Assembly: GCA_023417065.1 (NCBI GenBank)
Contig: JAEZGH010000227.1
Coordinates: forward strand, 1-60,643
Direction: 5' to 3'
Source of the DNA: Bacteroidota bacterium
GTDB lineage: Bacteria; Bacteroidota; Bacteroidia; Cytophagales; Cyclobacteriaceae
DNA: 60,643 nucleotides
Position 1 is the stretch's first letter, and each line of letters opens with the position of its first letter. Shown here in pieces: positions 19,001 to 27,228 of this stretch. The notes under the pieces are model-generated. The model was not told where the DNA came from and made no database searches. It saw only the letters and a list, made by a program, of their open reading frames with translations. The translations under genes and the position numbers were made by a program.

Positions 19001-19301
19001 CGATGAAGGAGAACAATAGAACCGCATTTCCATTCGGCACAGTAATCGAATAATTTCCCTGAGAATCGGTTGTAGTCCCCTGGGTAGTACCCTGGATTAT
19101 TATGTTCACGCCAGGCAAAGCAAGGCCATCATCAGAGTCTGTCACATTTCCTGTTACCGTGATCTCCTGTTGCTGCAGCAACGCAGGAGAAGGCACATCC
19201 GTCGACGCAAAGACGGACGCAAAAACGAAGCACTGTACGCACATCCCGATAAGGGAATATCGCGTCAGCCTCCTTAACAATTGCATGTATTTGTTCTGCA
19301 T
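16083..19301 (-). CDS. SusC/RagA-family TonB-dependent transporter
   Basis: A 1072-residue outer-membrane transporter. After a signal peptide come an N-terminal carboxypeptidase-regulatory-like domain (ITVTGNVTDSDDGLALPGVN), the TonB-box/SusC motif LDEVVVVGYGTQ around residue 125-135, and a plug domain (ISLKD-like VSVLKDASAAIYGVRSSNG). A long 22-strand barrel follows, ending in a typical aromatic-flanked C-terminus (YTVGVSAQL). It imports manno-oligosaccharides together with the neighbouring SusD. No extra FecR-interacting STN domain is seen, so regulation is probably not by an ECF sigma/anti-sigma pair, in agreement with the nearby LacI regulator. Confidence 0.96.
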   Translation of the reverse strand: MQNKYMQLLRRLTRYSLIGMCVQCFVFASVFASTDVPSPALLQQQEITVTGNVTDSDDGLALPGVNIIIQGTTQGTTTDSQGNYSITVPNGNAVLLFSFIGYVAQEVPVNSRNSINVSMVPDAKQLDEVVVVGYGTQRRATLTGAVSDIKGDDMLRTKNENPQNMLTGRIAGVRVWQRSAEPGTFNNNFDIRGLGSPLIVIDGVPRTVEDFQRLNPTDIEDVSVLKDASAAIYGVRSSNGVVLVTTKKGAPGKTTVSYNGSYTLQQPIGFPKLASAFDAMTLYNEKSMNNVEGGSIVYGPDYFEDYRTGTRRTADWHSLLISDYSPQTQHDLSIAGGNDKTQYYIAGGYLFQEGIFKSGDLNYNKFNFRSNITSELYRGLKLNVNLAGVADERNSPYSSAVDIIRNYWRQGVLFPAYADPDNTMLSYEGLDLEENTVAKMTADVSGYQKYVQKTFQSSASLDFDFGTLSKALEGFSAKALISYDFRNDDNTMFRREYYQYAYDQGSDSYISKLYASSSPSRLRRETASNRQWLGQFLLNYEKTIAGRHNVKGLVGWESQNRKRDNFYGQRDLAFAMDLLAGGITENQISGMNSTEGSLYDISRSAVIGRANYEFGERYLAEFQFRYDGSSQFVPENRWGFFPSGSIGWRISEEPFFQSVSALSFVDQLKFRASYGKTGHDGDLQYDWLPGYIYPAQGGNPDAGYYNHYAPGFVFGGQFVNGVDLIVPNIKASWYNARTINVGVDFEGWDGLFGFSVDYFDRERTGLFASRSSDIPTVVGTSAPRENVNSDRQFGIDLALSHRNRIGDLNYRIKGIATVTRREHLIAVDKGPWANSYDQWRNDNLNHRYQGVQFGYEGAGRFENWEDIWTYPIFKERDVLPGDHKYLDWNGDGEINGLDEHPFAYDQTPWVNFSLSYDASYKNFDLSFLFQGTALGSMQYQEPLAQIWGINGGGTLEQFTDRWHPVDPLADPWNPENQWVQGHYAYTGNYARGNSDFNRVSTAYLRLKSLELGYTIPKKGRALSSMNLRVYANAYNLFTITGVKFVDPEHPDSDLGRLYPLTKTYTVGVSAQL

Positions 19302-19326
19302 ACTAGATAGGGTTGTTTCGTAATTC

Positions 19327-19352
19327 CCTCCGGCTTGTCGGCACGTCGGAGG
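19327..19352 (-). other. Small intercistronic hairpin between GH76 and SusC
   Basis: Arms CCTCCG (19327-19332) and CGGAGG (19347-19352) pair across a 14-nt loop in the 59-bp gap upstream of SusC. There is no T-tract, so it is not a convincing terminator. It could tune mRNA processing between the two genes. Confidence 0.3.
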
Positions 19353-19360
19353 ATATCAGT

Positions 19361-20818
19361 TTATTTTTCCACTTCAAATCGGGATAAGACAGCGTATTCC
19401 GCAGCAAAGGCAAAGCTGAACATTCCCTCCGTTTTGTTATTTCCGTTGTCACGGCTCCAACCCAATAAAAGATTGGTAGGAAGAAATCCTTCATAGAGGA
19501 AGTTTTCGTATCCGTGATCCAGGTTTTTCTGGAAGGCCTCGAGGTACTCCGCAACAGTTCCATGCTGAGGATACACATCAACGTAGCCGCGCATCAACAC
19601 GCCGTTGAACCAGTTGCGGAATCCGCTGATGTCGAACGTGTAATAGCCCGGCTTCGTCTGGCCAAGTTTTGCAAAGTAGCTGAAGCTGGCATCCGATAGT
19701 TTTTGCATATCGTCCTTGTACACGTTGTCATTGGTGGCGCGATACAGATCAGCCGCACCCGAAAGCATTGTTCCGCTGTTATAGGTAATTGCAGGACCAA
19801 CGCGATCTTTACACGTAATTCCCTTCCGATAAGTATTTCCGCCTATCGTTTCTGTTTCCGGCTTACCAGGAGTACATCCACCCATCATGTCGTCGTAGAC
19901 GCCATCAGAACGAAGCAGGTGCTTCTTCTGAAACGCATACACCTTCTTTGCAAAGTCAAGGTAGTAGTCTGCCTTCTTCACTGTCTCCGACAATCGGGTT
20001 TGCTTGTCTTCAGCATCAATGTATCGATAGGTGATTTCGTCGCTCTTATCCTTGTAGATCTCGTGCAGCCAAACCAGTGGACTGACCATCGGACCGTTAC
20101 TGCACGAATGCTTTGAAACGTAACCTGGTCCCCAGGGAATTCCGCCGCGTTCTTCGCCATTTGCATCGCGGGTACAGTCCCATCCATCAAGCACATATTC
20201 AGTCAGGTATTCGGCTTTCTCAAGATATTGTTCGTTGCCTGTTATTTTGTACGACTCGATGAGCTCACGAACCAGCCACATCTGATCGTCGTACACATTT
20301 TCAATACCTTCAACTTTCGCTGCACCTTTTGATCCTCCGCGATTTACACCATACACCGACCATTGTTTGGTTTGTGTATAGGATACCAGCTCGAACGTCC
20401 CAAGATAGTAGTCGGCGTTGTCGTAGAGTCTTGCAAGCAGGTCTGCATACTTGCTGAAGTGCTCATTGTACAGCGCCGCGTTCCCGTGATCCTTCTGAGC
20501 CTCCAGCGCATGAAGGATGGCATTTACCGCTTCAATCCCGGCTGTGTACATCCACACACTACCTTTCTCATCAGAGCGCACTTTCGTATAGGGATTGTAA
20601 TATCGCGCCATCGCCATTCCATCACCCGTAAAGTGTGCAGCAATCGTGTTGTCGGTGAGCTCCATCGCACGGAGCAGATTTTGTTCCGACAAGTCTGCTT
20701 CTCCAGGCGGAGTATCAGGACCTTCTTCAGACACCGAGTCGCTGCAAGCAATGAGCAACAACAGGACTACAAGACTGCCAAAAGAAAGGGTCCGCTTTAA
20801 ATTCAATAGATAATTCAT
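19361..20818 (-). CDS. GH76 endo-alpha-1,6-mannanase, surface lipoprotein
   Basis: A 485-residue lipoprotein (signal ending LLLIAC, Cys25; acidic residues follow, as in surface-exported lipoproteins). The (alpha/alpha)6 barrel has the family's adjacent catalytic aspartates in NVYDDQMWLV at about residue 175. Further landmarks are GGIPWGPGY and YNSGTMLSGAADLYRAT. GH76 enzymes cleave the alpha-1,6-mannan backbone. On the cell surface it would produce oligosaccharides for the SusCD pair encoded just downstream. It begins only 5 bp after the stop of the SusE-like lipoprotein gene. Confidence 0.93.
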   Translation of the reverse strand: MNYLLNLKRTLSFGSLVVLLLLIACSDSVSEEGPDTPPGEADLSEQNLLRAMELTDNTIAAHFTGDGMAMARYYNPYTKVRSDEKGSVWMYTAGIEAVNAILHALEAQKDHGNAALYNEHFSKYADLLARLYDNADYYLGTFELVSYTQTKQWSVYGVNRGGSKGAAKVEGIENVYDDQMWLVRELIESYKITGNEQYLEKAEYLTEYVLDGWDCTRDANGEERGGIPWGPGYVSKHSCSNGPMVSPLVWLHEIYKDKSDEITYRYIDAEDKQTRLSETVKKADYYLDFAKKVYAFQKKHLLRSDGVYDDMMGGCTPGKPETETIGGNTYRKGITCKDRVGPAITYNSGTMLSGAADLYRATNDNVYKDDMQKLSDASFSYFAKLGQTKPGYYTFDISGFRNWFNGVLMRGYVDVYPQHGTVAEYLEAFQKNLDHGYENFLYEGFLPTNLLLGWSRDNGNNKTEGMFSFAFAAEYAVLSRFEVEK

Positions 20819-20823
20819 TCGTA

Positions 20824-22638
20824 TCAGTTCAGGTTTATGCTATGAAAAACGAGTTTGTTCTCACCGGTATTTGCTTCGCCGTTATAGACTCCCAGCACCA
20901 GTGTAACATCAGTTCCGTCGAATTGCGACAGGTCATAGACGAATGACGCATAGCCCTCAGGGTTGCCCGCGCCACCATCGCCATGCTTAAACTTCCAGCA
21001 TCCGTCTTCCGCTGCAAGGGCTTCGTCTGCTGTGTTTGATTGCGGCTCAACGTGCGTTACTGTTCCATCATCCAGGATGGCCGTGAGTTTGAAGTACGTA
21101 TAGTTGCTTCCGAAATTCCTTGTATTGAAGGTGAACTTGTTTCTGCCAGCGCCGATTGAAAACTTCGCGTACAGATAGGCTTCCGGCACCTCTGTATTCA
21201 CCTCAGGTGTATTGCGTGTTTTGATCAGGAACCCTTCAGACGGGAACACTTCAGGATCTTTCTTCAGGGGAACGAAATGCCACTCAGCACCTACGTGACC
21301 TACACTCCGCCATGCGCGATAGGCATCAACATAGTTGTCGCGGTTTCCGCTTACAGGACTGATCCCCGTGAAGGAGAATTTGGTGTGTGGCATGGTTGAG
21401 CGCACAGTCTCGTGTGTCAGCTTCCATTCTGGAACGACCTCAGTGCCTGGCAGCCAATCCCAGTTCTCAACCTTGCGGTCCGCAAACCTGATGGCGCGAA
21501 GAACAAGCTGTTTCCAGTAGTCACCCGTTGCCTGACGATAAATGCCTATGGCGACGATCACTTCCTTTCCAACATAGCTGCTCAGGTCGAATTCGAAGTC
21601 GGCATAGTCGCCGGATCCGTAGGTCACCACCTCGCCGACTTTTTGCGTAGCAGGATCGGCTTCAGAGAGATCAACGACCTGCACACCGAAGTAAGCAGGG
21701 CTCGACGGGTCTGCATTGTGAGTCCGTGCGCGTATTGAGAGGATTTTGTTGTCGTCGGTGATGAGTTTGCTTCCAAATACAAAAGAATCAAAGACATCAA
21801 GATCAGCAGGATTGCTGCGATGTTCTTCGTCATTCCGGATCTGAATTGTAGTTCCCTCGTTCTGTTCCTGCCATGCTCCGCGGAAATCGAGGCTTGACAT
21901 ATAGTTACATGCCCAGTCCCAGTGCGGGTAGGCATCAGCGTTGCGCCCACCGCGGTACTCGTTGTAATACCATTTGTCGGCGTTGGCCAGATCCGCACCG
22001 GTTAGTCCACGGAGAAGTTCAACGCTTCCCATCGTGATGTCGAGAGGAGCAATGTTGTCAACAAAGTCACCTGCATTGATCTGACGTGTAACTGATACGT
22101 AGGTGGCCTTCGAAAAAGTGACCGAGTAGTTTGCCACAACGAGGTTTTCAATCACATAATTTCCGTCGGCGTCGGTCACTGCCGTACCGGCTACGCCTAC
22201 CGTTACCGTTACGCCTTCAAGGGGAGCTCCGCCGTTTTTTGCGTCGGTTACTTTCCCGACGATTCGGGCAGATGCGCTGATAAGACCCGCGTTTTTGGTC
22301 GCAACGCCCTCCGCGTTAAAATCAGCTGCAGTCACGGTTACGCTGATGGTGAGCCAGCCCGTTTTGGAGAACTTCACCGCATGAGTCTTCATACTGACAT
22401 TCTCAACGGTATACCGTCCATCGGCTCCGGTTGTAGTCGACACGTCCTCCTCATTTAGCCCGGAGATAGTCACCGTGACGTCTGGAACAGGTTGCCCCTG
22501 CTCATCAGTCGCGACGCCTGTGATCGTGCCGAATCCAACCGTGGCGGGGTCGTCCTCGTCATCCTTACAGGAGCTGACCGATACGATGAACGCCCCGAGA
22601 AGAAGGACGCACATCAGACTTCGTAGAGTTTTGAACAT
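20824..22638 (-). CDS. SusE-like surface lipoprotein with two carboxypeptidase-regulatory-like domains
   Basis: About 604 residues, with the start chosen at 22638 because MFKTLRSLMC opens a lipoprotein signal ending VSVSSC (Cys24), followed by KDDEDD, an acidic surface-export-type tag. The frame stays open 61 codons further upstream without a signal. Two carboxypeptidase-regulatory-like beta-sandwiches follow in tandem (GTITGVATDEQGQPVPDVTV; GKVTDAKNGGAPLEGVTV). The C-terminal two-thirds contains repeated beta-rich modules (DYADFEFDLSSYVGKEVIVA; GYASFVYDLSQFDGTDVTLV), which look like duplicated carbohydrate-binding jelly rolls. No hydrolase motif is seen. First gene of the mannan locus; glycan capture at the cell surface is inferred. 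Confidence 0.75.
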   Translation of the reverse strand: MFKTLRSLMCVLLLGAFIVSVSSCKDDEDDPATVGFGTITGVATDEQGQPVPDVTVTISGLNEEDVSTTTGADGRYTVENVSMKTHAVKFSKTGWLTISVTVTAADFNAEGVATKNAGLISASARIVGKVTDAKNGGAPLEGVTVTVGVAGTAVTDADGNYVIENLVVANYSVTFSKATYVSVTRQINAGDFVDNIAPLDITMGSVELLRGLTGADLANADKWYYNEYRGGRNADAYPHWDWACNYMSSLDFRGAWQEQNEGTTIQIRNDEEHRSNPADLDVFDSFVFGSKLITDDNKILSIRARTHNADPSSPAYFGVQVVDLSEADPATQKVGEVVTYGSGDYADFEFDLSSYVGKEVIVAIGIYRQATGDYWKQLVLRAIRFADRKVENWDWLPGTEVVPEWKLTHETVRSTMPHTKFSFTGISPVSGNRDNYVDAYRAWRSVGHVGAEWHFVPLKKDPEVFPSEGFLIKTRNTPEVNTEVPEAYLYAKFSIGAGRNKFTFNTRNFGSNYTYFKLTAILDDGTVTHVEPQSNTADEALAAEDGCWKFKHGDGGAGNPEGYASFVYDLSQFDGTDVTLVLGVYNGEANTGENKLVFHSINLN

Positions 22639-22696
22639 AGAATTTGACGAATTAATGGTTTGAACTTTGGGTTTTTGGCGAGGCTCGGGCCCACCA

Positions 22697-22782
22697 CTTA
22701 AATGCCGTTTAAGGCTTACAATAACGTTTGCGCTGGTTAGTTTAAGGGTTAAAAAAGGGTTAACAGGGAAGAAAAAAACGTT
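22697..22782 (-). promoter_or_regulatory. Candidate promoter/operator region of the mannan locus
   Basis: The 330-bp gap upstream of the first locus gene holds an imperfect palindrome with arms CTTAAA/TTTAAG and a 5-nt centre (22697-22713). It also has two AACGTT-centred sites (22723-22728 and 22777-22782) and a direct repeat of AGGGTTAA (about 22745-22764). AACGTT-type palindromes are typical LacI-family operators and match the perfect palindrome upstream of the MFS gene. The regulator gene next door ends just beyond this region. Binding is inferred. Confidence 0.45.
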
Positions 22783-22966
22783 AATCCGCGGCAAATTGAG
22801 GGTTCCCCTCATACGAGCCATTTATCCACAGCTTATGCCTTTGGCAACACGCACCCCGCGTGAAAAATTGCGGCGCTCTCCCATCTGAAGGATGGAAAAA
22901 CGGAAGTTGAAACATGAGAATTGGTTACCCGCCACTACAGAAATTGAGGGCCGGCAGAATACGGCG

Positions 22967-23995
22967 CTAACTTTGGCGAGTCGAAGAGTCGCGGACGATC
23001 AGGGAAGTTTGCAGCACCACGTGTTCACATGGCTGCTTCGCCTTTTTCGGTGCTTGCAATTTTTTGAGAAGGGTATCGATCGCAGCCTGAGCAATTTCTT
23101 CAACGGGCTGCGCCATTACTGTGATCCCGGGCCGATGGATGCGGAAAAGGTCGTGATCGTCAAAACTAACGATCGCCAAATCTTTCGGAATCTTAAGCTT
23201 GAGCTGCTGAATGGCCTCAAGTCCACTGATGCCAAGGTAGTTGGTACTGAAAACTACGGCATCCATATCCCGATTTTCGGAAAGGATACTTCGAATATCC
23301 GAAACATAGTCCTGGTAATCGACTTTGAACGGCACTGCAAATAGCTGGGGCGTAAGACCAAAATCCTCAACTGCCTTGTTGTAACCAACAATACGTTCCT
23401 CCTTTTCAGGTTTGTCTAACGCCAGGGCTATCAGCCCAATGCGCTTGTAACCACTTTCAACCAGGTGCCGGACTGCTCCATACAGACCACCAACGTTGTC
23501 GACCATTACGGAATCGATGTTTTTGTTTCGGAAACGGCGATCCAGCAGAACAATGTTCATTCCGCGGTCGGCCATTGCCTTAATGTCTGATTCCATACCG
23601 ACAGTCGGCACGACGATACAACCATCTACCCTGAGTGCATTAAACATATTCAGGAATTCGCGGCCGCGTTCCTTGTCGTTCTCGGTGCTGCAGTACACAA
23701 CGCGATATCCATTCGCATAGACTTTCTCTTCAATCAGTCGGGCGATGCCCGCAAAAAAGGGATTCGAGATATCTTCGACCATCAGACCGATAAGATTAGT
23801 CCGGCCTGTTCGCAAACTTTTTGCAGATTGGTCAGCCTGATAACCGAGCTTTCGCGCCTCCTTCTCAACTCGCTTTACAAGTTCATCGCTGATTCTCTTT
23901 TCCTTGGCCTTTCCATTCATGATGAATGAAACCGTGGTCTTGGAAATATTCAGACGCGCCGCGAGGTCATTGATAGAAGGCTTGTTTTTTTTCAT
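22967..23995 (-). CDS. LacI-family transcriptional regulator
   Basis: A 342-residue protein. The N-terminal helix-turn-helix is SINDLAARLNISKTTVSFIM (residues about 7-26), followed by the hinge segment RKLGYQADQSAKSLRTGRTN and a periplasmic-binding-protein-like sensor domain (IGLMVEDISNPFFAGIARLI, VVFSTNYLGISGLEAI). Such regulators respond to a sugar or sugar phosphate. Its gene lies between the transport/kinase genes and the polysaccharide locus, all on one strand. The palindromes at 27149-27226 and 22697-22782 are its likely operators, with mannose or a mannose phosphate as inferred effector. Confidence 0.93.
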   Translation of the reverse strand: MKKNKPSINDLAARLNISKTTVSFIMNGKAKEKRISDELVKRVEKEARKLGYQADQSAKSLRTGRTNLIGLMVEDISNPFFAGIARLIEEKVYANGYRVVYCSTENDKERGREFLNMFNALRVDGCIVVPTVGMESDIKAMADRGMNIVLLDRRFRNKNIDSVMVDNVGGLYGAVRHLVESGYKRIGLIALALDKPEKEERIVGYNKAVEDFGLTPQLFAVPFKVDYQDYVSDIRSILSENRDMDAVVFSTNYLGISGLEAIQQLKLKIPKDLAIVSFDDHDLFRIHRPGITVMAQPVEEIAQAAIDTLLKKLQAPKKAKQPCEHVVLQTSLIVRDSSTRQS

Positions 23996-24122
23996 TTATG
24001 GATTCGTCGGTAACGAAATCACGACAATCGTGTCAGGACGAGGCCGAAAATATTGAAAAACTACGAGAAAATCAGGTGGCTTTGCTGTTCATTCAGCGTG
24101 GCTGCACACTCTTCCAAGCTGA

Positions 24123-25277
24123 TCAAAGAATTGATGAACCGCAGAAGTCAACCTCCGTGTTATCGGGCACCTCATTTGCCGACAACTTCTGAAGCGCGAT
24201 GGCGTAGGCGCCTATCGAAATTGCCCTGCTCGTGCCAATCTTCGATTTCATAATACCTATTCGCTTCTCTGCCGTATACAACACCTTCCTGCTGGAAAAA
24301 GGAACCGAAATTTCACAACTTCCATATTCAAGGAAATCCAGAAATGACTTCTCGTTCTCAAGGTCAAATACGCGACTAATAAGTCTTGGAATGTCGCGAC
24401 CATCACCGGTTTTGATCGTTCCATTCATGTGTGCGATGATGTCGCCGATGAGAAGATTATACGCACCAGACATTCCACCACCGATAACAATCACGCCGTC
24501 AATCAGCGTGACCGCGTTACACAACGACTCTGCGACACAAACAGCCAGATCTTTGAATACTTGTACAGCTGCGGTTTTATCCCCCGCCTTCCTGCCCAGC
24601 GCGATTTCATTGATGTCTTTGGGAGTAAGTCCAGGTTGTGGATCTGTTGCCTTTGAAGCATATGCCGATTGCACCGCCTTGCTGCTGACGATCGATTCAA
24701 CAAACATCGAGGAATTTACGAAGCTGCGTGTCAGCCAGATTTCACCACCAGCAGAGTTGTCTCCATCACAAAGTGTGTTGTTTATTACCAGACCAGCTCC
24801 GAAGCCGGTGCCTAGTGTAACTCCGATGAGGTTTGAATACTGCTTTGGAATATTTCTGCGACAAAGATGTTGATTGATAAAGGGCAGTGCCCCGGCAACG
24901 GCTTCACCATACGCAAACAGGTTTCCGTCATTTTCAATGAATGTCGGAAGTTTGAAATAATCCTCCAGCATAGGCCCAAGTGCTACACCATCCTCGGTAA
25001 ACGCGGGAAGGTTTGGCAGCTTTCCAATGATACCTGACTTGTAATCCGCAGGACCGGGAAACGCAAAGCTGATGGCAACCGGAGGTTCGGGCAGGACGTT
25101 TTTTATTTGCGTAAATCCATTGAGGATTGCATGCAAACATTTGTCGAGATCATCCGGATGTGACGGCAACGTAACAGGCTCAACAATCTCCTTCCCTCCC
25201 TGGATGGCGGAAAAAACAAGGTTTGTTCCTCCTGCATCCAGTGTCATCACGATCCGCCTATCCGCAAAAATATTCAT
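24123..25277 (-). CDS. ROK-family sugar kinase, probable mannokinase/glucokinase
   Basis: About 384 residues from the ATG at 25277. The open frame extends 45 codons upstream into the end of the isomerase gene, but the conserved phosphate-binding motif MTLDAGGTN begins right after this ATG. ROK signatures are AISFAFPGPAD, IENDGNLFAYGEA and a C-terminal adenosine motif VIVIGGGMSGAYN. The usual zinc-binding CxCGxxGCxE motif of ROK sugar kinases is absent; the corresponding region reads SAGGEIWLTRSFV. It follows the phosphomannose-isomerase-like gene by about 25 bp. Role inferred: phosphorylating mannose released by GH92/GH125. Confidence 0.85.
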   Translation of the reverse strand: MNIFADRRIVMTLDAGGTNLVFSAIQGGKEIVEPVTLPSHPDDLDKCLHAILNGFTQIKNVLPEPPVAISFAFPGPADYKSGIIGKLPNLPAFTEDGVALGPMLEDYFKLPTFIENDGNLFAYGEAVAGALPFINQHLCRRNIPKQYSNLIGVTLGTGFGAGLVINNTLCDGDNSAGGEIWLTRSFVNSSMFVESIVSSKAVQSAYASKATDPQPGLTPKDINEIALGRKAGDKTAAVQVFKDLAVCVAESLCNAVTLIDGVIVIGGGMSGAYNLLIGDIIAHMNGTIKTGDGRDIPRLISRVFDLENEKSFLDFLEYGSCEISVPFSSRKVLYTAEKRIGIMKSKIGTSRAISIGAYAIALQKLSANEVPDNTEVDFCGSSIL

Positions 25278-25302
25278 GGCTTTCTCTGAATTCAAATGCT
25301 CA

Positions 25303-25800
25303 CTAGCGACCAAAGTCATCCTGTACACGGACGATATCTGATTCATCAGAAGGGTGTCCCTCCACCGTGTGCTGCCATATTTCAGCAACGATCCCCCAGT
25401 TCGCCATTCCAATCAATCGGTGGCGCTGTCCCTGCTTTAGCGAAATGGTTTGTCCCGCGTCGCGTGTGACAACTTCGCTTTCAACATCCGTTTCACTCAG
25501 GGCAATCTGCACAGGACCTTCAACTACCGTCCACAGCTCCGCCCGGCGGTGATGGTATTGCCATGATAACCGGCATCCGGGCGCAACCAAGAGTATCTTC
25601 GGACTCAACTTCGAGCCTCTTCGAATTGCCGATGCGTCCGTTTCGCTAAAGTACTTTTCAATGAATTTTTCAATCTGATGTTCATTCAGCACGAAGAAAC
25701 CTCCCCATGGACGGCTTTGGTCTTCGTGGATGATGTGAAAGTTATCCTTCTCCAACAGTGCCCGCACGCGCGCGAACATATCAGTCTTGATCTCGGTCAT
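25303..25800 (-). CDS. Cupin phosphomannose-isomerase-like protein (type II C-terminal domain family)
   Basis: A 165-residue cupin. Motifs are RPWGGFFVL near residue 30 (the RPWG start typical of the isomerase domain), PGCRLSWQYHHRRAELW (metal-binding His pair plus Glu), and GQRHRLIG (third His). It matches the isolated C-terminal cupin of type II mannose-6-phosphate isomerases, without a guanylyltransferase domain. Its ATG overlaps the MFS stop (TAATG at 25798-25802), indicating translational coupling. With the ROK kinase it would convert mannose-6-phosphate to fructose-6-phosphate. Confidence 0.82.
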   Translation of the reverse strand: MTEIKTDMFARVRALLEKDNFHIIHEDQSRPWGGFFVLNEHQIEKFIEKYFSETDASAIRRGSKLSPKILLVAPGCRLSWQYHHRRAELWTVVEGPVQIALSETDVESEVVTRDAGQTISLKQGQRHRLIGMANWGIVAEIWQHTVEGHPSDESDIVRVQDDFGR

Positions 25801-27074
25801 TAATTACTCGATTTATAGAATTTATAGCCAAACAGGAAGATCACCACGTAGCAGATGATGGGCAGGTAATACGCCGTTGCTACATCGTGGTCGGCGATGA
25901 GTCCCATCAATGGAGGAAATACTGCTCCCCCTGCAACGCCCATCACAATATATGAGGAAGCTTGTTGTGTGCGGGGTCCGAGATTTTTCAATCCCAGGCT
26001 GAAAATTGTCGGGAACATGATGCTGAAGAAGAAGTTCAGCATGATCAACGCGACAAATGACGTCCAGCCCCAGCTTTGCGCGATGATGACGCACATCAGG
26101 ATGTTCATCAGGGCAGCACCAGCAAGTAGTTTGTTCGGTGCGATGAAACGCATCAGCCAGGTTCCGAGGAATCTGCCCGCCATCATCATCAGCATACTGA
26201 GCGAGAAGAAGTACGCAGCGCGTTCATCCGTCAGTCCCTGAATCTTTTCAGAGCCATAGATAATGAAGAACGCCCATGTTCCACCCTGGGCAGCTACGTT
26301 AAAGAACTGGGCTATTGCCGCCCATACGAAGTGGCGATGCTGAAATAGTTTCTTATCAGGCGCTCCGGTATTTGCCGAAGTATGCGCATGCTGATCGAGT
26401 GCTGGAACCTTCACGAGCATAAACCCAATCGCAACCGCGACAATGACAGCGCCGATAACAGTATATAAGAGCTTAACCGAAGTGAGTACGCTTTCCCCGG
26501 TGCTGCCTCCGGTTCTGAGCAGGAAGTAGCCACCAATGAGAGGTCCGATAACGGTACCCAGACCATTGAAGGCCTGGGCAAAGTTAATCCTCTGATCGCT
26601 GGTACGCTGATCTCCCAACGCACCAACGAACGGATGGGCTACAGTTTCCAATGTTGCAAGTCCACAGGCAAGAACGAATAAGGCAAGCCTGAAGGCGAGG
26701 AATGATTCCGCGCTCGCGGAGGGAATAAACAAGAAGGCGCCCAATGCATAGAGCGTTAATCCCAGCAGAACGCCGTTCTTGTAACCAAACCGTTTCATAA
26801 ATAGTCCTGCAGGAATTCCCATCACGGCGTATGCGCCGAAGATGGAGAACTGCACCAGTCCGGATTCTGCTTTTGAGACGCCGAGCACATTCTGAAAGTG
26901 TCTGTTCAGAACGTCACCCATGGTGATAGCGATGCCCCAAAGCATAAATAGCGATGTTACGAACATGAGTATGGTGACATACTTCTTTTCCGTAAACCTG
27001 GCCACGGCGGTGGAACCGTTCCGTTCGTTGACCGCTGATGTGGCCGTGGCCGTTGTCGATGGTGTTATCTTCAT
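25800..27074 (-). CDS. FucP-type MFS sugar permease
   Basis: About 424 residues from the ATG at 27074 (KITPSTT...). The frame is open to 27200, but those extra codons cross the operator-like palindromes and lack membrane character. About 12 hydrophobic spans are visible. Motifs of the FucP/GluP sugar:H+ symporter family are GDVLNRHFQNVLGVSKAESG in TM1-2, GIPAGLFMKRFGYKNGVLLG between TM2 and TM3, and FAQAFNGLGTVIGPLIGGYF. Expected substrate is mannose, from operon context. It is the first gene of the block permease, isomerase, kinase, LacI regulator. Confidence 0.9.
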   Translation of the reverse strand: MKITPSTTATATSAVNERNGSTAVARFTEKKYVTILMFVTSLFMLWGIAITMGDVLNRHFQNVLGVSKAESGLVQFSIFGAYAVMGIPAGLFMKRFGYKNGVLLGLTLYALGAFLFIPSASAESFLAFRLALFVLACGLATLETVAHPFVGALGDQRTSDQRINFAQAFNGLGTVIGPLIGGYFLLRTGGSTGESVLTSVKLLYTVIGAVIVAVAIGFMLVKVPALDQHAHTSANTGAPDKKLFQHRHFVWAAIAQFFNVAAQGGTWAFFIIYGSEKIQGLTDERAAYFFSLSMLMMMAGRFLGTWLMRFIAPNKLLAGAALMNILMCVIIAQSWGWTSFVALIMLNFFFSIMFPTIFSLGLKNLGPRTQQASSYIVMGVAGGAVFPPLMGLIADHDVATAYYLPIICYVVIFLFGYKFYKSSN

Positions 27075-27148
27075 GATCTTTGTATAAAACAAGCCGACTG
27101 TCACCGGACTAATGGCATTCGCCTGGCCGTGAAAAGCGGAGTTTAAAT

Positions 27149-27228
27149 GCGTTTTAGTAAATCGGTTTAGCAAAAGTAGACGTTCACGCGAAAAATGCAA
27201 GCGTTTTCAGTAAAACGTTTTAGCAAAG
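27149..27228 (-). promoter_or_regulatory. Tandem LacI-type operators upstream of the MFS permease
   Basis: Two copies of one site, GCGTTTT-(C)AGTAAA-n4-TTTAGCAAA, start at 27149 and 27201. The second holds a perfect 12-bp palindrome TAAAACGTTTTA (27211-27222). The first is imperfect (TAAATCGGTTTA, 27158-27169). Centres are 53 bp apart, about five helical turns, which suits cooperative or looped repressor binding. They lie 75-150 bp upstream of the permease start. LacI binding is inferred from the palindrome form and the nearby regulator gene. Confidence 0.65.

Noticed and set aside
22639..22821. N-terminal 61-codon extension of the SusE-like lipoprotein
   Set aside because: It puts the lipoprotein signal in the middle of the chain and runs through the candidate promoter/operators.
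24020..24032. CACGA-CAA-TCGTG inverted repeat upstream of the LacI gene as an autoregulatory operator
   Set aside because: Arms are only 5 bp and do not resemble the AACGTT sites found at the other promoters.
27075..27200. N-terminal extension of the MFS permease
   Set aside because: Overlaps the operator palindromes and lacks membrane or conserved character; ATG 27074 fits the family better.
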